NCBI RefSeq assembly: GCF_011065895.1 | Contig: NZ_JAALCR010000003.1 | Span: 62,001 to 126,000 of the forward strand | Reading direction: 5' to 3' | Source of the DNA: Paludisphaera rhizosphaerae | Lineage (GTDB): Bacteria; Planctomycetota; Planctomycetia; Isosphaerales; Isosphaeraceae | DNA: 64,000 nt | In this document: one piece after another, positions 1 through 7,823 of the stretch | Layout of the letters: each line of letters opens with the position of its first letter | How positions within the stretch are numbered: the first letter of the stretch is position 1 | The notes under the pieces: model-generated | What the model was told of the DNA's origin: nothing | Database searches by the model: none | Seen by the model: only the letters and a program-made list of their open reading frames with translations | Made by a program: the position numbers and the translations under genes

Positions 1-918
1 GTATTTCAACAGGCCGGGTTTTCTCAGGGGCGGATGGAACTCGATGTGGAAGTGAAACCCCTCGCGACGCATCCCGTCCGTCGGAGCCTGGTGCAAGGCC
101 ATCACGTAGGGGAACGACATCTCCCAGAGGTTGTCGAACCGGATGAGGACCTCATCGAGCACGAGGGCCAGATCGTCGATCTCCTTCGGCGAGAGATCGG
201 CCAGGTTCTGGTGCGGCTCTTTGGGCGTGACGAAGGTCTCGTAGGCGTACCGGGCGAAGTAGGGGATGAAGCCGATGGCCGAGTCGTTCTCGGCGAGGAT
301 GCGACGGCCGTCGGCTTGCTCGGCGGCGATCACGTCCTGCATCAGCGTGCGACGGTTCTCGTTCCAGTACCGGCCGCCGATCTCCGCCTCGTTGGCGATC
401 GTCTTGAAGACGAAGTTGGTGGCGTAGATCTGGCAGTGGGGGTGCGGGTTGGAGACGCCGACGACCTCCCCCTTGTTCTCGAACATCAAGACGTGATTCA
501 CCTCGGGCCGCGCCGCCAACTCGCGGTACTGCTCCTGCCAACAGGTCAGCAGGTCGACGGCCCCGCGACGTCCCAGCTCGGCGAGGGTCAGGTCGTGCCT
601 CGGCGTGTAGCAGACGACGCGCGCGACGCCGGTCGCGGGCTCGACGCGGTACGGCTTCGGCGGCGGCGGGAAGTCCCGAGGCGCGTTCGGCCCGACGCAG
701 GGCATGTCGTTATCGAAGACGAAGACGCCCTGATAATCCGGGTTGGCGACCCCGCCGACTCGCGCGTTGCGAGGACACAAGTAGCAGGTTGGGTCGTATT
801 CAGGGACGACCTTGCCCGCCCCCTCGACGCTGCCCCCGGTCCAGGGTCGGTTGTTCCTGTGGGCGGCCACAACCACCCACTCCTCGCGCAAAGGATGCCA
901 GCGCTGTTCCCAGGTCAT
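1..918 (-). CDS. galT: Galactose-1-phosphate uridylyltransferase, 3' end outside the window
   Basis: This is the Leloir pathway enzyme that exchanges UMP between UDP-glucose and galactose 1-phosphate, in the cytoplasm. The 306 visible residues start at an ATG (complement 916-918) and read through to base 1 without a stop, so the C-terminus lies outside. The zinc cysteines CYLC are at residues 45-48. The nucleotidyl-transfer motif NPHPHCQIY is near residues 158-165, with the nucleophilic His in HPH. A second histidine pair ([10 protein letters not shown]) lies close to the window edge. It is divergent from the LOG-family gene across 228 bases. No Shine-Dalgarno sequence is obvious. The family assignment is secure; the substrate is inferred from the family. 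Confidence 0.95.
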   Translation of the reverse strand, partial: MTWEQRWHPLREEWVVVAAHRNNRPWTGGSVEGAGKVVPEYDPTCYLCPRNARVGGVANPDYQGVFVFDNDMPCVGPNAPRDFPPPPKPYRVEPATGVARVVCYTPRHDLTLAELGRRGAVDLLTCWQEQYRELAARPEVNHVLMFENKGEVVGVSNPHPHCQIYATNFVFKTIANEAEIGGRYWNENRRTLMQDVIAAEQADGRRILAENDSAIGFIPYFARYAYETFVTPKEPHQNLADLSPKEIDDLALVLDEVLIRFDNLWEMSFPYVMALHQAPTDGMRREGFHFHIEFHPPLRKPGLLKY

Positions 919-1076
919 AACCGACGACCCCGGCCGCTCCGACTCTGATTTGAAATGGGCCTCCCCATGCGACGGGGGGCCGAATCGCACACCGCCCACA
1001 CTAACGGATGCGTTCAACGGCCGCCAGGATGCACTGGCGCAACAGCGCCGAACGAGGCGACGTTGGGCGACGTACC

Positions 1077-1082
1077 TATAAT
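1077..1082 (+). promoter_or_regulatory. Possible -10 box upstream of the LOG-family gene
   Basis: TATAAT matches the sigma-70 -10 consensus and lies 65 bases before the next start codon. No good -35 hexamer sits 16-18 bases upstream, so this is only a candidate. Confidence 0.35.
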
Positions 1083-1146
1083 TAACAGCAACACCACGAG
1101 GAACACAGACGACCTCTCTCACGATCCAGGAAGGTAGACCGATTCA

Positions 1147-2097
1147 ATGGACCATGATTTAGAAGGCACCACGACGCCCCTCGCGTCGTGTGGATCGACC
1201 GACGAATGCGGCTCGGACGGAACGGTGAATCGATCGAAGGCTCGAATCCTTCAGCACCTCTCCACCAATGGGGCGCGTCGAACCGAGCCGACCGAAGACG
1301 AGCAGTTGCTCAACCGACCGGCGATTCTCCCGCCGAGGGAGCCGCATCCCCAGGCCCCTGAGTTGGGTGCTTTCACCCATGAAGAGCCCTGGCGAGTTCT
1401 ACGCATTCAAGGCGAGTTCGTTCACGGCATCAACGCGCTGGCCGAGGTCGGAGCGGGGGTGAGCGTCTTCGGCTCCGCCCGGCTCGGCGAGGACGAGCCC
1501 TATTATCAGGAAGCCCGCAAGCTCGGCCAGATGCTGGCCGAGGCAGGGTTCGCCGTGATCACCGGCGGCGGTCCCGGAATCATGGAAGCCGCCAACCGAG
1601 GCGCTCAGGAGGCCGGCGGCTACTCAATCGGGCTGAACATCCAACTCCCGTTCGAGCAGCACGGGAATCCTTACACCGACCTCTCGGTGAACTTCCGCTA
1701 CTTCTTCGTCCGCAAGACGATGTTCGTCAAGTTCGCCGACGGCTTCGTGATCTTCCCCGGCGGCTTCGGAACGCTCGACGAGTTGTTCGAGAGCCTGACG
1801 CTGGTGCAGACGCGCAAGATCAAGCGGTTCCCGATCATCCTCTTCGGCTCGTCCTACTGGAAGGGCCTCATCGACTGGATCGTCGGCACGCTCCTGGAGC
1901 AAAAGACGATCTCGCCGGAAGACTTGAACCTCTTAATTGTCACGGATTCGCTCGATGAGGCGCGTGACGTTCTCGTAGAATGTTACCAGACGCGATGCTG
2001 GGAGGCCTGGAAGCACTCCATCGGGGCCAGCCTGGACGCCGACCCGCCGGGCGCCCCGGCGACGGCCGTCGACCCAGCCAAGTCCGACGCTGAGTAA
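1147..2097 (+). CDS. LOG-family (TIGR00730) nucleotide hydrolase
   Basis: This belongs to the Rossmann-fold LOG / lysine-decarboxylase-like family, whose studied members hydrolyse nucleoside 5'-monophosphates such as cytokinin riboside phosphates or AMP. The two family signatures are present: GGGPGIMEAANRG from about residue 140 and PGGFGTLDE at residues 204-212. The protein has 316 residues, longer than the usual 180-200, because of about 90 extra N-terminal residues with no recognisable domain and a short Pro/Ala tail. The start is ATG, with AGGAAGG about 12 bases upstream. Substrate cannot be told from sequence. Older annotations call such proteins lysine decarboxylases, which is misleading. 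Confidence 0.88.
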   Translation: MDHDLEGTTTPLASCGSTDECGSDGTVNRSKARILQHLSTNGARRTEPTEDEQLLNRPAILPPREPHPQAPELGAFTHEEPWRVLRIQGEFVHGINALAEVGAGVSVFGSARLGEDEPYYQEARKLGQMLAEAGFAVITGGGPGIMEAANRGAQEAGGYSIGLNIQLPFEQHGNPYTDLSVNFRYFFVRKTMFVKFADGFVIFPGGFGTLDELFESLTLVQTRKIKRFPIILFGSSYWKGLIDWIVGTLLEQKTISPEDLNLLIVTDSLDEARDVLVECYQTRCWEAWKHSIGASLDADPPGAPATAVDPAKSDAE

Positions 2098-2135
2098 GCC
2101 TAAACCGACCGACCGACCGTGAAGGACGAGCGACG

Positions 2136-3350
2136 ATGAGAGACGCCAAGACGTCGGAGGCGCGGTCGACGGCCGTCGCCGAGCCCGGCTTCCCCGAGAT
2201 CGACGCCAGCCTTCAAGCCGACGGACCGGCCGCGGCGATCGACCGCCTCGTCGAAGATCTCGACCGACGGGGCGAGTATCGCCTCCTCCTCGACGCGCTG
2301 CTCCTCAAGGCCCGTCACGACCTGGGGCTCCCCCTGATCCAGGTCGGTCGCTACGCCGACCTCCCGGAAGCCGACCGCCAGCGCTTCGAGGAGCGCTACG
2401 TCGAGGCCCTCCGGCGCGTCGGCGCGCGGTTCCTGGAGTCGGGCGACGTTCCCACCGCCTGGGCCTATTTCCAGGCGATCGGCGAGCCCGGCCCGGTTAC
2501 GAAGGCGCTCGGCGAGATGCCGACGCCCGACGATCCCGACAAACTCGCCTCGTTGATCGAGGTCGCCTTCCACCACGGTGCGAACCCGGCGCGAGGCTTC
2601 GAGTGGATCCTTCAGTCCTACGGCCCCTGCTCGGCGATCACCTCGCTGGAACAGGCGACACCCGCCGACCCGACCGTGCGGACTGGCTGCATCGAAAAAC
2701 TGATCGGCCATCTCCACCAGCAACTCGTCGAGAACATCCGCGCGGACATCACTCGTCGCGGCCAGCCCCAACCGCCGGCGAACGCCTCGATCGCCCAGTT
2801 GATCGCCGGCCGCGAATGGCTCTTCTCGGACGAGTCGTACCACACCGACGTCTCGCACCTGACCACGGTCGTCCGCTGGGCGGTCCAGGCGACGGCCCCC
2901 GAGGCGATCGCCAAGGCCGTCGACCTCGCTGAATACGGCCGCCGGCTGTCGCCCAGGCTCCAGTACGAATCGGCCCCGCCGTTCGAGCGGACGTTCGACG
3001 ACCATCTGATCTACCTGAAGGCTCTCACCGGCCAGGACGTCGATGCGGCCGTCGCCCACTTCCAGGGCAAGCTGAACGAGTTCGACGGGGCCGAAGAGGA
3101 CGACGTCCAGGCGACCATCCCCGCGCAGGTGCTGGTGAATCTGCTGGTGCGCGTCGGCCGGCCGGCCGAGGCCGTGGAGGTCGCCTCCAAACGACTGGTC
3201 GGCGTACCGGACGCCCTCCTCACCTGCCCCCCGATCGCCGAGTTGTGCCAGCGCTCGGGGAAGCTGGATCGACTGGCCGAGGCGGCCGTCCGGATGAAGC
3301 ATCCGGTGCACTACCTCGCCGCACGCCTCCAGTCGTCGGGCTCGAACTGA
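2136..3350 (+). CDS. Conserved hypothetical protein (404 aa)
   Basis: I do not recognise a named domain. The protein is soluble, has no signal peptide or membrane segment and is rich in helix-forming segments. It reads like a helical-repeat protein, with a TPR-like stretch near the C-terminus (VNLLVRVGRPAEAVEVASKR). A conserved-looking core lies around residues 140-185 (VAFHHGANPARGFEWIL, then YGPCSAITSLEQ). It starts 38 bases after the LOG-family gene and is probably co-transcribed with it. Its stop lies 9 bases from the stop of the convergent minus-strand gene. The codon pattern matches the neighbours, so it is a real gene; the function is unknown. Confidence 0.8.
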   Translation: MRDAKTSEARSTAVAEPGFPEIDASLQADGPAAAIDRLVEDLDRRGEYRLLLDALLLKARHDLGLPLIQVGRYADLPEADRQRFEERYVEALRRVGARFLESGDVPTAWAYFQAIGEPGPVTKALGEMPTPDDPDKLASLIEVAFHHGANPARGFEWILQSYGPCSAITSLEQATPADPTVRTGCIEKLIGHLHQQLVENIRADITRRGQPQPPANASIAQLIAGREWLFSDESYHTDVSHLTTVVRWAVQATAPEAIAKAVDLAEYGRRLSPRLQYESAPPFERTFDDHLIYLKALTGQDVDAAVAHFQGKLNEFDGAEEDDVQATIPAQVLVNLLVRVGRPAEAVEVASKRLVGVPDALLTCPPIAELCQRSGKLDRLAEAAVRMKHPVHYLAARLQSSGSN

Positions 3351-3359
3351 CGACGCCGC

Positions 3360-3584
3360 TCAATCCCGCGGATCGTCGTCGGAGTCGTCACTCCCGTCAT
3401 CCCATCTCAGGCCGAGCGCCGCAAGCTCGTCGGCGGGGACTTGCTCGAAACGGCTGAGGAGGAAGTCCCGGCCCCAGTCCTCGTTCTCGATCGCCTCCAG
3501 CGGCGGGAGCGAGACGCCGGGCCGGGCGGCGAGGATCGCGTAAGCCTCGGCGACGCCCAGTTCGACCACGGGCTTCAGCTTCAT
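3360..3584 (-). CDS. Small acidic-tailed protein coupled to the site-2 protease gene
   Basis: The 74-residue protein starts at an ATG that overlaps the TGA of the site-2 protease gene (ATGA), the usual arrangement for translational coupling. A GTG five codons upstream is a possible alternative start. The N-terminal half looks folded (VVELGVAEAYAILAARPG). The C-terminus ends in an acidic run of Asp, Glu and Ser. No domain is recognised. Tight linkage to an intramembrane protease suggests a partner or regulator, but this is inference. Confidence 0.65.
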   Translation of the reverse strand: MKLKPVVELGVAEAYAILAARPGVSLPPLEAIENEDWGRDFLLSRFEQVPADELAALGLRWDDGSDDSDDDPRD

Positions 3585-4351
3585 CGACGGCCGCCCCACG
3601 ACGAGGCCGTCGCGTCGACGTGGATCGGAGCCAACCGCCAGACGCCCTGGCCCGTTCGGATCCAGCGGTATCCTGCCGGCGCGCTCCAGTCGGTCCCTCC
3701 GGCATCCTCTCCGTTGCGACGTCGCTCCTCGGCCAGAACTCCCCGCTCCTCAGCGCCGGCCGCCATGTAGATGAACGCGGCCAGTGCGACGTGCATCAAC
3801 TCCCAGTTCAGCAGGCTGTAGACGCCGAAACCGAGCGCCAGCGTTCGACCGACGGCCGCCGCGAAGCTCGTCGCCTTGCCTCGCCCGACCCACCCGCCCA
3901 GCAACGCCCGCAGGACGCGTCCGCCGTCCATCGGAAACGCCGGGATCATGTTGAAGGCGGCGAGCACCAGGTTCATCACCAGCAGATTGGCCATGAAGCC
4001 GCCCGCGCCAACAACCGACCCGACGCCGAGCGTCAGGCAGAGCCCGGCCGCGATCGCCAGGTTCACCGCCGGTCCAGCCAGGGCGATCAGCAACTCGACG
4101 CCCGGCGCGCGAGGCATTCGCGTCAACCGCGCCACCCCGCCGATCGGGTACAGAGTGATGTCCGCCGTCTCGATCCCGAAACGACGGGCCGTGAGGGCGT
4201 GGCCGAACTCATGGAGCAGGACACAGCCGAACATCGCCAGAACGAGCGGCAGGTTCTCCGCAACGCCTGGGAGGAGCAATATCAGCAGAAAAGTCGGATG
4301 CAGGAACACGTCGATCCCCGCGAACCGACCGAGTTTCCAGGACAGGCTCAT
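3581..4351 (-). CDS. Site-2 protease family (M50) intramembrane metalloprotease
   Basis: This is a 256-residue polytopic membrane protein. The zinc-binding motif HEFGH is at residues 47-51 inside a hydrophobic segment. The third-ligand motif (NMIPAFPMDGGRVL) is at about residues 134-147, where the Asp completes the zinc site. Family members cut membrane-embedded regulators such as anti-sigma factors or other integral proteins. It has no CBS or PDZ domain and belongs to the short rhomboid-sized group. A second M50 protein is encoded just upstream on the same strand, separated by a terminator. Its own substrate is unknown; the coupled 74-residue protein is the only local candidate partner. Confidence 0.9.
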   Translation of the reverse strand: MSLSWKLGRFAGIDVFLHPTFLLILLLPGVAENLPLVLAMFGCVLLHEFGHALTARRFGIETADITLYPIGGVARLTRMPRAPGVELLIALAGPAVNLAIAAGLCLTLGVGSVVGAGGFMANLLVMNLVLAAFNMIPAFPMDGGRVLRALLGGWVGRGKATSFAAAVGRTLALGFGVYSLLNWELMHVALAAFIYMAAGAEERGVLAEERRRNGEDAGGTDWSAPAGYRWIRTGQGVWRLAPIHVDATASSWGGRR

Positions 4352-4472
4352 CAGATGTCGTCATCCTTGGTCGAGAGGAGCCGCCGGACGTCGGCGGGCT
4401 TCTCATCGGTACACCTGTCATTCGACGTCAAAGGGTCGAATGTTCGCTTGAAAACGGTCGAGGGGAAGTGAA

Positions 4473-4511
4473 GAAGCCCGGCGGCGATCACGGCGATCGC
4501 CTCCGGGCTTC
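4473..4511 (-). terminator. Terminator of the HlyD/M50 operon
   Basis: Perfect 9-base arms GAAGCCCGG / CCGGGCTTC enclose a further 6-base stem (GGCGAT / ATCGCC) with a 7-base loop. On the minus strand the hairpin is followed by a pyrimidine-rich TTCACTTCCCC stretch. It lies 27 bases after the stop of the last gene of the operon. Confidence 0.75.
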
Positions 4512-4537
4512 GACTCAAATCAAAAGCCTGGACCGCA

Positions 4538-6724
4538 TTAGATGGTGAAGTGGAAGGTCTTGGTGACCATCCGCCACAGCCACCAGCCGAAGGTGTGGGT
4601 GCCGGCGTTGATCTTGGCGAACCCGCGCTGGCCGGGGTGGAACTCCAGGTTGGGGTTGTCGACGGGGATGATGACCTCGTAGACGGTCGACTGAGGCTTG
4701 ACCTGGCCTGTCTTGGGATCGGGCTTGGCGGCGATTTCGCCCCCCGCCGCGTTGGAGAGCTCGGGAGGAATGTCCTCGCGGTTGCGCTTGGCGATCTGGG
4801 AGACCTCGGTCTTCACGGTCTTCTCCGAACGGCCGTAGACCTTCACCCAGGCGGTGGTTTTGTCGTCGAGTCGGATCAGGTCGATGTCCGACTGGTCGAC
4901 GATCAAGTGGGCCTCCAGGTGGTGGGGGTCGGCGACCTCGCAGAACGGCTTGCCGGGCTTGATCCACTGGCCGAGCGTCTCGGGGTGGGGCAGACCGATG
5001 ACCTGGCCGTCCTTGGGAGCGACGATGACGAGCTTGCCGAGTTGCTCGCTGATCTTGGCGAGAGCCGGCTCCAACTCGTCGGCCATGTCGGCGTTCTGAC
5101 GGGCGAGGGCTCGGCCGTCGTTCTCCGTGCTCTGGTTGTACCAGAGAGCCTTGCGAGCGTAGACGTCGTGCTCCGACTGGCGCTGAATCAATTCTTTCTG
5201 CTTCTCACGGTTGACCAGCTTGGCGATGACGTCGCCTTCCTTCACATAGTCGCCGTCGCGGACGGCTAAATCGTAGAGCTGGCCCTCGACCTCGCAGTAG
5301 ATCTCGTTCGGGTGGGCGGGCGAGAGAACCAACGTCCCCTGAACGCGCAGCGGGGTGGGGATCAAAAGGATTCCGGCCACGACGGCTGCGAACGCCGCGG
5401 CGAAGGCGGCCGCACGTGCTTTCTTCACTTTGCGCATCCTCCCGGGCGTGCGTAGGAACTTGAAAATCTGGTAGACGGGCATGGCCAAGAGCGGAATCAG
5501 CGAACCCAGAGCGAGCATGTAACTCACGGCCTGAAGCTTGTACGGCTTCAGGAACTGGGACAGGAAGAACAGGATGCTGAACGTCACCACCCAGCGATAC
5601 ACGTAGCTGGCGACCGCGTAGGTGACGAACAGGGTCCGCCGCGATCGAGGCAGATAGCTCTGAACGGGGACTTCCAACCCCAGCACCTTCTCCTGCAACA
5701 GGTAGGTGAAGAACTGGGTGCTCTTGATCCGCAGGTTGGGGATCTCCAGCCAGTCCGACATCACGTAGTAGCCGTCGTACCGCAGCAGCGGGTTGGCGTT
5801 GAAGAGGACCGTGTTCACCGAACATATAAACATAACGGCCATCGACAGGCTGTTCAGCAACCCTTGCTCGGTGTTGAACCAGACGAACGTCGCGATGCTG
5901 GCCAGGAACAGCTCGACGTAAATGCCGGCGGCCGAGATCCAGATCCGGTGCCACTTGTTGGGGAGCAGCCATGAGTCGGTCACGTCGCAGTAGAGCGCGG
6001 GCGTGAGGACCAGGAACAGCATCCCCATCTCGTGGACCTCGCCGCCGAAGTGCTTGGCGGTGAGGCCGTGGCCGAACTCGTGGATGATCTTCACGACGGC
6101 TAGACTGATCCAGAACGTGAAGATCGTCCACCAGTTGAAGAAGCTCTGAAACTCGGGGAGCTTGCCGTAGAACTGGCTCCACTGGCTGATCACCAGGGTG
6201 ATCGCCGCGAGCATCAGGCCGACGCTCGCGGAGACGAACCAGGGGGTGTAGATCCAGCGGAAGTATGGGTACATCCAGGTCAAGAGCCGCTCAGGGTCGA
6301 TGACCGGGATCTTGATGAACAGAATGTTGGCCAGGAACTGCCAGACCTTCTTCCACTTGTTCTTGCGGCGGCGGCGGATCAGGGCGGAAGCCTGCTCGGG
6401 GCTGTCGATGATGACGACGCCCGCCTCGTGAAGCTGGGCGACGAACCTCGTCAGGTCGTCGATCGAGATCGTCTGGGGCCGGTACTTGCGCTCGAAGGCC
6501 CGCTTGACGTCCTGGAGGTTGTTCTTGCCGTCGAACTGCTGGAGCAGGAAGTACTCCTCGATCTTGAATCGGAAGTACTTCAGCGCCAGCGGGTCCTTGA
6601 CGACGTAGTGAGTCATCCCCTCGTAGAACTGGGGCTGCACCACCAGGTCGGGGCGGAACTTCACCCGCAGGTGTTCAGCGGCCTGCCCGAAGGGCGCCGG
6701 CGTTGTGGAAGGTGCTGCGCTCAT
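4538..6724 (-). CDS. PqqD-like + M50 metalloprotease + HlyD fusion membrane protein
   Basis: The 728 residues comprise several parts. Residues about 30-110 resemble the PqqD-like winged helix (EEYFLLQQFDGKNNLQDVKR, then LHEAGVVI). A polytopic membrane part follows at about 125-440, with HEFGH at 215-219 and NPLLRYDG at 311-318, both zinc-ligand motifs of M50. Residues about 455-700 form a lipoyl-like/beta-barrel HlyD adaptor. The architecture matches the YydH-type 'putative peptide zinc metalloprotease' group, linked in some bacteria to modified-peptide export or protection. It is the last gene of a three-gene operon, 67 bases after the HlyD gene, with AAGGAA before the ATG. No ABC or RND pump gene is nearby. 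The PqqD-like call is by eye and needs a profile search. Confidence 0.85.
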   Translation of the reverse strand: MSAAPSTTPAPFGQAAEHLRVKFRPDLVVQPQFYEGMTHYVVKDPLALKYFRFKIEEYFLLQQFDGKNNLQDVKRAFERKYRPQTISIDDLTRFVAQLHEAGVVIIDSPEQASALIRRRRKNKWKKVWQFLANILFIKIPVIDPERLLTWMYPYFRWIYTPWFVSASVGLMLAAITLVISQWSQFYGKLPEFQSFFNWWTIFTFWISLAVVKIIHEFGHGLTAKHFGGEVHEMGMLFLVLTPALYCDVTDSWLLPNKWHRIWISAAGIYVELFLASIATFVWFNTEQGLLNSLSMAVMFICSVNTVLFNANPLLRYDGYYVMSDWLEIPNLRIKSTQFFTYLLQEKVLGLEVPVQSYLPRSRRTLFVTYAVASYVYRWVVTFSILFFLSQFLKPYKLQAVSYMLALGSLIPLLAMPVYQIFKFLRTPGRMRKVKKARAAAFAAAFAAVVAGILLIPTPLRVQGTLVLSPAHPNEIYCEVEGQLYDLAVRDGDYVKEGDVIAKLVNREKQKELIQRQSEHDVYARKALWYNQSTENDGRALARQNADMADELEPALAKISEQLGKLVIVAPKDGQVIGLPHPETLGQWIKPGKPFCEVADPHHLEAHLIVDQSDIDLIRLDDKTTAWVKVYGRSEKTVKTEVSQIAKRNREDIPPELSNAAGGEIAAKPDPKTGQVKPQSTVYEVIIPVDNPNLEFHPGQRGFAKINAGTHTFGWWLWRMVTKTFHFTI

Positions 6725-6791
6725 CGATCGGCGTTCCTTGGCGGTTCGGTTCGGGGTGCTCCGCGTCCCGCTCCCGGCGTCGCGGCGGGTC

Positions 6792-7724
6792 TCAGCGAGC
6801 CGGGGCCGTGGGTCGGGCGGCGACGTCGTCGCCGAGGTAAATGGTCATCGCCGCCTTGATGCCCGGCCGCAGCTCGAAGGAGGAGTTCTCGAACTCGGCC
6901 CGGATCCGCACGGCGCTTTCGCCGACGGCCTGGACGTTGGGGTCGATGAACTTGACGACGCCGCGGAATGTCTTTCGCTCGATCGGCTGGTCGCCTCGGC
7001 TCCCTTCCAGACGCGGCTGGATCTCGACCACCTGGCCGACTTTTATCCGGGAGTAATAGTCGATCGGTACGAACGCGGTGGCTGAAAGACGCGACAGGTT
7101 GCCGATCTGGACGACCGCCTCATTGGCCCGGACGCTCTCGCCCGGTTCCTTGTAGCGCTTGATGACGATTCCCGCGAACGGGGCCGCGATGGTGTGCTCC
7201 TTGAGCATCTGGACGGCCAGGGCCAGTTCGGCCTCATTGATGGCGTCCTGCTCCATGGCCTCGCGAAGCTGAGCCTCGGCGACCTTGGCCTCGCCCTCGG
7301 CCTTGGTCATCTCCTCCTGGGAGACACTGTCAGGACGGTACTTGATGAGGCGGCGGTTGCGGGCGACGACCGACGCGGCGACTTCCATGGCGGCCTTGGC
7401 CTTCATGGCCGGCCCCTCGTTCTCGGCCGTGAGCTTCGCCTTGGCGACGGTCAGCTCCGCGATCTCCTTGTGGATCGCTCCGATCACGGCCCCCTCCTGG
7501 ACGGAGTCGCCGTAGGTGATCTCCATTTTCTCGATGACCCCCTCGCGGAGGGCGGCGACGTCCGACTTCTCGATCCAGTCGATGGTGGCGAGCTGATCGT
7601 GGGAGTCGAGGACGAGGGTGGCGGCGGACGGCGACTGGCCGGCCCCTCCCTGACCGAAGGAGGCGACGGAGAGGGTCGCCAGAGCGCTCAGGGCCACGGA
7701 CGCTGCGGTCTTCAGGGGCGACAT
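6792..7724 (-). CDS. Periplasmic adaptor (HlyD/RND membrane-fusion) protein
   Basis: The 310-residue protein has an N-terminal signal peptide (about residues 1-29). It then has a lipoyl-like half (DVAALREGVIEKMEITYGDS), a helical hairpin of about 90 residues, the second lipoyl half (AAPFAGIVIKRYKEPGESV) and a beta-barrel domain. Such adaptors bridge an inner-membrane pump to an outer-membrane channel. Here the neighbours are two other HlyD-domain proteins and no pump or TolC gene. It starts at ATG with GGAGG 11 bases upstream. It is the middle gene of the operon, so it probably oligomerises with the HlyD parts of the flanking gene products; that is inference. Confidence 0.88.
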   Translation of the reverse strand: MSPLKTAASVALSALATLSVASFGQGGAGQSPSAATLVLDSHDQLATIDWIEKSDVAALREGVIEKMEITYGDSVQEGAVIGAIHKEIAELTVAKAKLTAENEGPAMKAKAAMEVAASVVARNRRLIKYRPDSVSQEEMTKAEGEAKVAEAQLREAMEQDAINEAELALAVQMLKEHTIAAPFAGIVIKRYKEPGESVRANEAVVQIGNLSRLSATAFVPIDYYSRIKVGQVVEIQPRLEGSRGDQPIERKTFRGVVKFIDPNVQAVGESAVRIRAEFENSSFELRPGIKAAMTIYLGDDVAARPTAPAR

Positions 7725-7774
7725 AAGGGGCGAACCTCCACTCGGGTCGATCGATTCATGCGGTGTGGGGGAAG

Positions 7775-7800
7775 GCGGCCCGGCCGACGCGCCGGGCCGC
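7775..7800. other. Strong intercistronic hairpin
   Basis: Perfect 10-base GC-only arms (GCGGCCCGGC / GCCGGGCCGC) with a 6-base loop sit between the first and second genes of the HlyD/M50 operon. There is no T-run, so it is more likely an mRNA-stability or partial-attenuation element than a full terminator. Confidence 0.6.
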
Positions 7801-7823
7801 GGTGGGTTCGGGTGAGTGCGGTC

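Noticed and set aside
1034-1049. Small GGCGC/GCGCC hairpin upstream of the LOG-family gene
   Set aside because: Short 5-base arms with no T-run; expected by chance at this GC content.
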